Below, one piece after another: positions 30,025 to 36,962 of a DNA stretch of 36,962 bases (positions are counted from its first letter, which is position 1; each line of letters begins with the position of its first letter). A model generated the notes under the pieces. The model was not told the origin of the DNA and ran no database searches. It worked only from the letters and a program-made list of their open reading frames with translations. Location: positions 1-36,962 of the forward strand of contig CAJVPJ010000183.1 in assembly GCA_910592205.1 (NCBI GenBank), written 5' to 3'. This stretch comes from Paraglomus occultum (Eukaryota; Glomeromycota; Glomeromycetes; Paraglomerales; Paraglomeraceae). A program made the translations under genes and the position numbers.

Positions 30025-32524
30025 TTTCTTTATGCAACTCTTGCTAATATGGTAAATAAAAGCAGTCGACGTAAGACATTAAATATATAAATTGCAGTAG
30101 GCGGGCTAAAGACGACTGTATAAGCAGGTTTAATGCTAATATAAACAGGTTTTAATATCCGATTAATTTGCGAGTCTTTCTAACGATGTTGTTTATAAAC
30201 GCACATTATTTATTTTGCAACATCTATATTTAGATTGTTTCTTTGTCATACGACGCCGAAGGATGCCCAAACGCAAATATTTTTGGTTTTAGGCCAATTA
30301 TAAAAAGCGGGTCAACAAGGGTTTTCGGATATTAGCGGCGGTTAATGCGGGAAACAAATACCGAATATGTCATTCACATGTGTTTCTATATTTTATAAAT
30401 TGTGTCTTCTCCCCAAAAAAAACAAATATACACAATGGTCTATGAAGTAACACCAGACATTACTGAATTAATATATATTACAGAGCTTATTTATTGTATA
30501 AAGATGCTTAGAATATACGTTTTGTTTATGTCATTAAATAGTCAAAAATGGGACGTGTAATGCGCATTATAAAATTATGTAAATGTATGACCCGACTTTT
30601 GTCGCACAAACTTATCAAAAACGGAAATTTTTTCTTTGTTTTGAGAAGGCTTAACGTACATAATGTTTTATATCCGTACGGTTCAATTTTGTCTTTTACA
30701 TTATAATTTATGGGTTTGCTATATAAGATACATTGTGCTTTACGCACAGAACTATACCCGTGTGTAACAAAAAATTGAAGCTATTTATAAATTAAATATA
30801 AACAAATGACGACCGCAACAAAGACATTTTTCTACGACAATAAGTGTACTGATTTAATAGCGATAGGTTCTAAAAAACGTAATCTTGGCAGTTGTCGAAA
30901 CTTGGCATGTATTATGTGATGTGTTACTTAATTCTTTTTTAGAACATATTAAAAAAGTTGTACTCAAATATTGTATGTTTGAGTCCTGTAACAGTAAGTG
31001 ATATACATCCATACATAAATAGTAGTGACTAAAAGCCGAACCACGCTATCTACGTTGTTTTAAAAAATAAAAAGCAAAATGTTTTTTCTTTGTATATTGT
31101 TGTTCAAATTAATAATTTTGTTAATACTGTAGATTAATTTAAACGGTAGTGGAGTAAGAGATTGTATTTTTTCATCCACTATTAAGTAATTGTTTGAAAC
31201 ATTGCCCGAAATAAATAGTTACAATCTTTATGCCCTTTTCTAACTGCAAACTTGTTACAACACAGTCTGCTATGATAGTTACGATTTTAGTATTATGTTC
31301 TTTAGCATAAATTGTTTGCTTTGAAGGTATCGCAATATTACTACATATGGTAAGCACTAGCTAGGGAGGACAAAGTTTTATAATTACCCATGCGGCAGTT
31401 TGGATTTTCACCTGAACTTAATATAACCTCATTTGGTAAAGAACCGTTGCACACACACACACGCAACAACAAACTATGAAGATCAGACTTACATAATATT
31501 TGTCAAATTACGTAAAAGTTTTTGCGGTTGTCATATAATAGCAACAACAACCATATGAAGTGCCAATTCGAACACCTCAAATTGTATTGTATCATCGTTC
31601 AATTGTTCAGTCACGCTCATTGTCAAGTAACTGAAAGCTAGCTTATTTTGATATTATGCAAACTTGTAGCTTTTAGTTATGTAGAGAACCTCATTCGTAT
31701 GTCTCGTTATAAGCCAAGAAAAACTTGTCGTCGTTAACATACCTTCCTGGACCCGGAATAATTTCATCATATGAAACAATGGCAAAACGTAGTTTGCCCC
31801 ATAATTTTAAGCCTTTGCTCCATTAAGATTGGGGCATTTTCAATAAGCACATCGGCCCGTGCTTCCGGATATACGTCTGTGTAACCAAATTATTTATAGA
31901 AATCACAAGTATGTGCCACAACGCCCACCTTAAATTCGGGCAGGGGTATCGATAAATTCCCGTGAAATGAACGGACCCTCGCAGTCAGGTACTGATTTTT
32001 TAATAATTCCATAAAGAGAATTAAGCATAATTATTCCGAAAGCAATTCCAAACCGTTGGCGCATACCCATCGTAAACATTTTTATACAGTTTAAATATGT
32101 TAAATACTCCTATTCTATGACAAAAGCATAAGACAAATTACGTTGGTATTGAGCTTGAGCATAATTATTGTGATTTTTGTTAACAGATGGAATTGAAATT
32201 TTGATCGCTAACCTGTTTAAATTAAATTTAGCAAGTTAAATACTTACTATTTAACCGATTATGTATTATCGATTTATTAAAGTTTTCTTTTACTGTACAA
32301 TTTTTAGTATACGAGCGATACATGATACATGTCAATCTTTACCCGACTGCTCTTCCGCTATGCTATAATTTCACAATCCAATTAACTAATTGCATGCTTA
32401 CCTTTTTTTTTTAATGAAACAGTCCTCTATTCGTGCCAGATAGCTGACAAAATAGTTGATGCCAATAATAATATAATATAGTTGAATAAAAAAGTATTCG
32501 ATTAGACATATAACACAGTTTAAT
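30025..32524. other. AT-rich DNA right of the F-box-like array
   Basis: No supported gene. A (CA)n tract of about six units lies near 31450. On the minus strand 31691-32033 contains protein-like frames split by a TAA at 31890-31892 and a frame change near 31805, with no recognised homologue; chance cannot be excluded. Confidence 0.4.
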
Positions 32525-32610
32525 ACGGGAACCGTTTACTTGCCCGACAGTCATTTTGCCCGACAATTGTTTGCGGCAAATGAACTGTCGGGCAAATAAA
32601 CCGGACCCGT
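32525..32610. mobile_element. 86-bp foldback/MITE-like element
   Basis: The two halves are near-complementary: left ACGGGAACCGTTTACTTGCC and onward, right its imperfect complement ending ACCCGT, with the core TTGCCCGACAGT in each arm and an extra TTGCCCGAC in the middle. Direct TTAAT repeats flank it (32520-32524 and 32611-32615), as a target duplication would. No coding capacity. Confidence 0.7.
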
Positions 32611-34196
32611 TTAATAGCGCCGAGAAAGGCATAAAGCCAAACATACGAGCTATTAGTGTATTTAAAACTATTGCTAAAGAGCTTTTCCAATAATTTAATG
32701 CTCCGGTAAGATATTATTCTCTTACTTCGAGTCGACAACATGGCATGGTTTATTACCAAAATCTCAAACACTCTGGATTTTTTAGAATGCAAACACCTGC
32801 AATGTATGAAAAAGAGATATTAGATAACAAAGTTGAGTTCGATTGATAAATAGTAACAATTTACTTGTGATGCTAAATTATTGATAATAGTACCGTAATT
32901 GATACAATAAACGTACAACAACTGAACTGCTTAAAATACGAACATGTAATTTAAACTTATTATAACATCAAGGTATACTGTAAATATGTCTGTCAAAGAA
33001 GCTAAAGTAATAAGGTGTCTGACTTTAACCAAGAAGTAAGCAATAAAAACTCTTGTGCAAAACCGTTATGTATGTGTTTCATCTTAATATTACTTGTCAT
33101 AAAAAATTTTTTTACAAGAAGCTAAATACAATATTGCTTTATTAGCAAGGCCTAAGCTGTTGGGAAAGCCGACATTACTGAGACGATGGCTACAGCCGAA
33201 TTTCTAACAAGATAGGGAATTGTCATCAGTTATTTAAAGTTCATCTCAAGGCGATAGTTATTTTATCTAGACTGAAATATTTATAATAATAAGGGTATTA
33301 TACAGTAGTTATAGAAGATCTGACGATTCCAATTGTGCGCTCCGGAACTCTGAAGTGAATAGGTGAATAAAAAGTCATAGAGCGATGTGAGCTTAAAGAG
33401 TTATGGTAGCGTTTGGTAGCATTACAAACACTTATCGACATACAACTTTGTTTATGATATAGTATACTATTAAAATCACAAACAAGGATAAACGTTTGGA
33501 AAAACGAGTGCATAAAATTTTGTTTTGAATTACAATTAAGCAATTAGGTTTAAGCTTTGCGCCAGATTTTTCGTATATTGTAGGCAGTCAAGATAAGATA
33601 AGCTTGTCGTTTCTTTTTCTGTAATAAAATAACCAGTAATTCAATCCAAGTTACCGGTTTTGACAAAACCCAACGCTTTGCGTATGTGTTTAACAAGCAA
33701 GCCAAGTGAAGGGCTTCCACTTTTAAATATTACCCAACAATCGGCAAGTTAATTAACTTGTGTTTCCTGCCTTCTTCCAATTATACTTTATATTTATTGA
33801 AGACATTTTATGCGATACCAGATAACGAGAAAGTTTTGTTATGCATAATATAATTACAATAAAATGCGCGGCATGAAAAAAAAACTTGGCATACAAATTA
33901 ACAAGAACGCTTCGGATGCTGATAAAAAAACCCAATAATAATGTCTTCGTGTTCTGGTTACTATGTAAGTAGATTATCTGGTCTGGTCAGTACTACACCT
34001 GAACTCTACAAACAATCGATTGCGGTTGATCCTTATACGAAGCGTTCCCTTTCGCTTTAGAGATCAGATGCGTGTAACATCGTACGTGTACAACATCCCG
34101 TGAAATTTAAAAGACTTGTTATCACATGATTGTAGCGATGCCGGATGGCCCTGTGATGTGGCTCTCTCAAAAACCTCGCTCGTTCCCTAGACAACT
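32611..34196. other. AT-rich intergenic DNA
   Basis: Nothing I can support as gene, RNA or element on either strand. Confidence 0.45.
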
Positions 34197-35575
34197 TCAC
34201 CTCCACCCTGGGGTGGTTGAAACCTCAGTCACTGTTTTGAGCCCGTAAGCATCCACAGTTATTGTAAGTATCGATATAAACAGCGCCGTAGTTTCTGATT
34301 TACCGTCTTTTTTTACAGTATTATTTTCTGATAAAGTATAACATCGTAAAACTAACTTGTTCACTCTATGAATGCCAGACCACCTCAGCCAAAGGTGGTA
34401 AAGAAGTAATAGAAGAAGACCGATGAGCTTATCCAATAATCCACACTTTACCTCAGGAAAGAACTGTCCTGCGTCCACAGAATTGTTTCATGCTATGTCG
34501 AAAAGATATAAGGGATCAGGTTCATCGGAGAATATTACCATCTCGCACATCTTCATTTAAGCTGATGCAGATGATAGGTAATCTTTTAATGAGCAAAGGA
34601 ATAATAGTTACTATAATTCCTCAGTTTGAAATTGTGCTTCCTGAAAATACGCAAGAGAGGATGTGGTGAGTGGACGTGTGACTGTTATTATTGCTCGCTC
34701 TACATGAACGTTACATTGATAGACATTTGGTCTACAGCGATTGGCAACGCATGTCTGGCTCTTGCGTTGATATTTCAGATCTTGGTCTACAACGACTGAC
34801 GGTATTAACACTTGCATTGTCCTCCATGCGGGTTTAATCTTCCAGGTAATGCAATGCGAGGTCGAATACATGCAGAATATGTACGAATAAAGTTACTAAC
34901 GTACATGTTCACTACTTACGATTGCCTTTCATATGTAGATACCGGGATTGTCTCGTCTTGCAACGATCAAACCACACACATAACCAGGTTGCTCAGTATG
35001 TGTCTCGGTGTAGCGGTGCGGTGCAGCACTAGCAATAGCGGTCATCATATTGCTGAATCTATAACAAAAACAAGAAATAAATACCGTAGTAAAGTCTCCA
35101 AGTGTTGTCATAAACTTGCGACTGTAATCGTTTGATATTGTCAACGAAAGCATGCACAGCTGGGGGATCTGATGTGGAAGCGACGACTTTATGGCTAGTT
35201 TCAATGTCTGAGGGCGATAACTTTTTACCTATCAAATATAAAAATTGTGACTATACCAGGCACACTACCCTTCCCCGATTCTCGCAATCTTATGGTTGAG
35301 ATGTAACAAATTACATCCAAGTCATCTATGTCCGAATTGACATAAGCAGCAGCTTATCTTAACGAATTAAAATGTCCCATAACAACCAAAGCCACTTGCA
35401 AGAGATTAATAGCGTCATCGTCGTTACATTCTGCCACAGAATTATGATTTTATGTTTCCTATTCATTGATCTTTGCCAAGTACGTTCTCAACTCGACATC
35501 ACGATTGATAATATGTAGGTTAGCCCATCGCATCGGACGTAGCTCTAAATAATGACTATCTTGATTAGAGTACTG
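34197..35575 (-). other. Unassigned coding-like region, possibly a decayed gene
   Basis: Less AT-rich than its surroundings, with several protein-like open pieces on the minus strand: about 35575-35462 (contains LELRPMRWANLHIINRDVEL), 35229-35059 (contains AVHAFVDNIKRLQSQVYDN), 34611-34871 and 34197-34478. Between 35575 and 35225 one frame carries three stops (TAG 35459, TAA 35450, TAA 35354). GT and AG sites exist but no single splice model joins the pieces. No known family recognised. It may be an eroded multi-exon gene or chance. Confidence 0.25.
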
Positions 35576-36962
35576 CTGACATTGATATATTTAGCAAGGG
35601 TCCCTTTTGGAGAGCGGGGTGCATTGCAAGAGTCAGTAAAGCGAGAAAAGATTGTTTATTAGTATTATGATATTTAATCGGGAGCAGTACCTATACAATC
35701 GTGACGAAATTAGGCATCATTCTGATTTAGCAGCAGCTAATAAACCCAAACTTTTTTGCAGCCCTAAGCCGATGGATAAACTAAAAATCGTTTTTTGGTA
35801 TGTAATGGCCGGACTGCTTTTTGCATATTAGTATGACGTTAAATATATCCCCGATTATTCATACGATCAAATGGAATCCATTCCAAATAAGCATCATTTG
35901 GTGAGTTTCTTTAGACTAATGTTGAAGGACAAATACCTAACGAGTTTAGTTAAAAGTTATTCACACATGCCTAGCGAGTAGGGGAAGAAATTACGTTAAT
36001 ATAGTCTTGATATTCTGCCCAGATGACCCGTTGATTGTAAGCGGGAAAACGTCGCTTAATTATCTTCCTGGACTGTCCATTTTTTTAACTACTTGTGCAA
36101 GTTTACATAATACGTTGAATGTTGGCCAAAATAAAATATACACACACCAGAAACATTACAATAATTTTTCAACAATTTGGACATAAATAATTACATGCTC
36201 TTTTGAAATGTGTGTTGATCAAGAATTGTGAGATTTCTTTTAACCAAGTTGTCAAGGAATTAAGAATTTATTATTAAAATGATAATTTGAGTTACGTAAT
36301 AAAAATTACGAAAGATTCTTCGCGTTAATTTTTATTACGCTCTGTGACAATACTCTTGTATTTAGTGAATTCCCGTGTTCCTATAATATGACAATTAATC
36401 AATGCCTGGACAAAGCCCGAAAAATAATTTTCAGAGAGAGCGCGACTACGTCGAGTGGATGGTGGTAAAAACTATTTGACTTGGTACTTGCTTTGTAATA
36501 GAGTCCAATATTCACGTTTTTCAGTATTAAAATTTCCAACCTAAATTGTTACAACTTTGGTAAGTCGGCCTCAATGCTTCTTCTTGATACCCAACCATTC
36601 TTTATGGAGATGCTCTACTAGACTTGCAAATATGTTAAATAAGCATCATTCCGACCTTAACGAACCCCACGTTTGTAATACCCATGCACGATCCCAAAGA
36701 CCAATGCCTCTTCTTACTGATAAACACAAAAATTGTCGTTTAAGGGTTGCGACAAATAATGGAAATCAAAACTGGAACAAAGGCCCTATTCGTTTCATGT
36801 TCCATCTGTTTCACCTTCCAATTTGGGTTATATATGCAATTTAGGGGGGATGGCTAAAGCGGGGGCAAATCACGTGATTGTGTACCGGAATCGGCCGGAA
36901 AATACCAAAACGATTATTGGCCAAAAATAATTAAGTCAAAATCAGTTTAAACACATTTATAC
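35576..36962. other. Right end of window; no supported gene
   Basis: Open frames at about 35669-35830 and 36557-36844 (plus strand) have no domain and no clear start. The last 130 bases turn G/C-richer and include the palindrome AATCACGTGATT, perhaps the edge of another repeat cut by the window. Confidence 0.35.
36868..36879. repeat. Perfect palindrome AATCACGTGATT
   Basis: A 12-bp palindrome centred on CACGTG (E-box core). It could be a bHLH site or part of a repeat edge; nothing nearby decides. Confidence 0.5.

Noticed and set aside
12934-36150. Several plus- and minus-strand frames (about 13440-13860, 31690-32030, 35225-35575, 35669-36150) look protein-like if TAA and TAG are read as glutamine, suggesting code reassignment or C-to-T mutation of Gln codons.
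   Set aside because: The number of in-frame stops is near or only modestly below what AT-rich non-coding DNA gives by chance, Gln fits almost any context, and clear genes here (RepHel, F-box-like B and D, TPR-LRR) use TAA/TAG as normal stops.

Overview
The window looks like nuclear DNA of a filamentous fungus, most likely an arbuscular mycorrhizal fungus (Glomeromycotina). Three things suggest this. It is AT-rich, with short GT-AG introns that I could place at 109 and 86 nt. It carries a large protein joining TPR repeats to RNI/NLRC-type leucine-rich repeats. It also carries a locally expanded family of about 500-residue F-box-like proteins whose N-terminus (LPIELKAEIASYLQNPF and close variants) I associate with Rhizophagus-type genomes. 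The assignment to fungi is fairly safe; the genus is recollection, not proof. All genes I can support lie on the minus strand.

Layout. (1) 234-3603: a two-exon gene for a RING/U-box-like + TPR + LRR protein. (2) About 3945 to at least 11145: a Helitron. It holds an intact 1368-residue RepHel protein (HUH/Y2 nickase plus Pif1-type helicase, 7039-11145) and, on its 3' side, a two-exon gene for a 308-residue OB-fold-like protein (4526-5538), plausibly a single-stranded-DNA-binding accessory. A hairpin plus CTAG at 3945-3983 is a candidate 3' terminus. Upstream of RepHel lie degenerate direct repeats, a 98-bp near-perfect inverted repeat (11642-11739) and a palindromic TACCGT cluster (about 12124-12158). 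(3) 12.2-16.4 kb: no convincing gene, some coding-like fragments and one small inverted-repeat element. (4) 16450-29975: four copies of the F-box-like gene in tandem on the minus strand. Copies B (21216-22736) and D (28467-29975) are intact. Copy A (16450-17672) has a frameshift and an internal deletion. Copy C (24519-26373) has a frameshift and a 331-bp MITE (25616-25946) in its coding region. (5) 30-37 kb: mostly AT-rich DNA without a convincing gene, with an 86-bp foldback element (32525-32610) and unassigned coding-like fragments.

How the parts relate. The Helitron can be read as a self-contained mobile unit: RepHel nicks and unwinds, and the OB-fold protein could coat displaced single strands, a role filled by RPA-like proteins in some plant Helitrons. 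The F-box-like array shows duplication and decay. The MITE sits on a TA target whose single restored copy gives back the Ile-Ile seen at that place in the intact paralogues, so its insertion into a once-uninterrupted copy is well supported by sequence alone.
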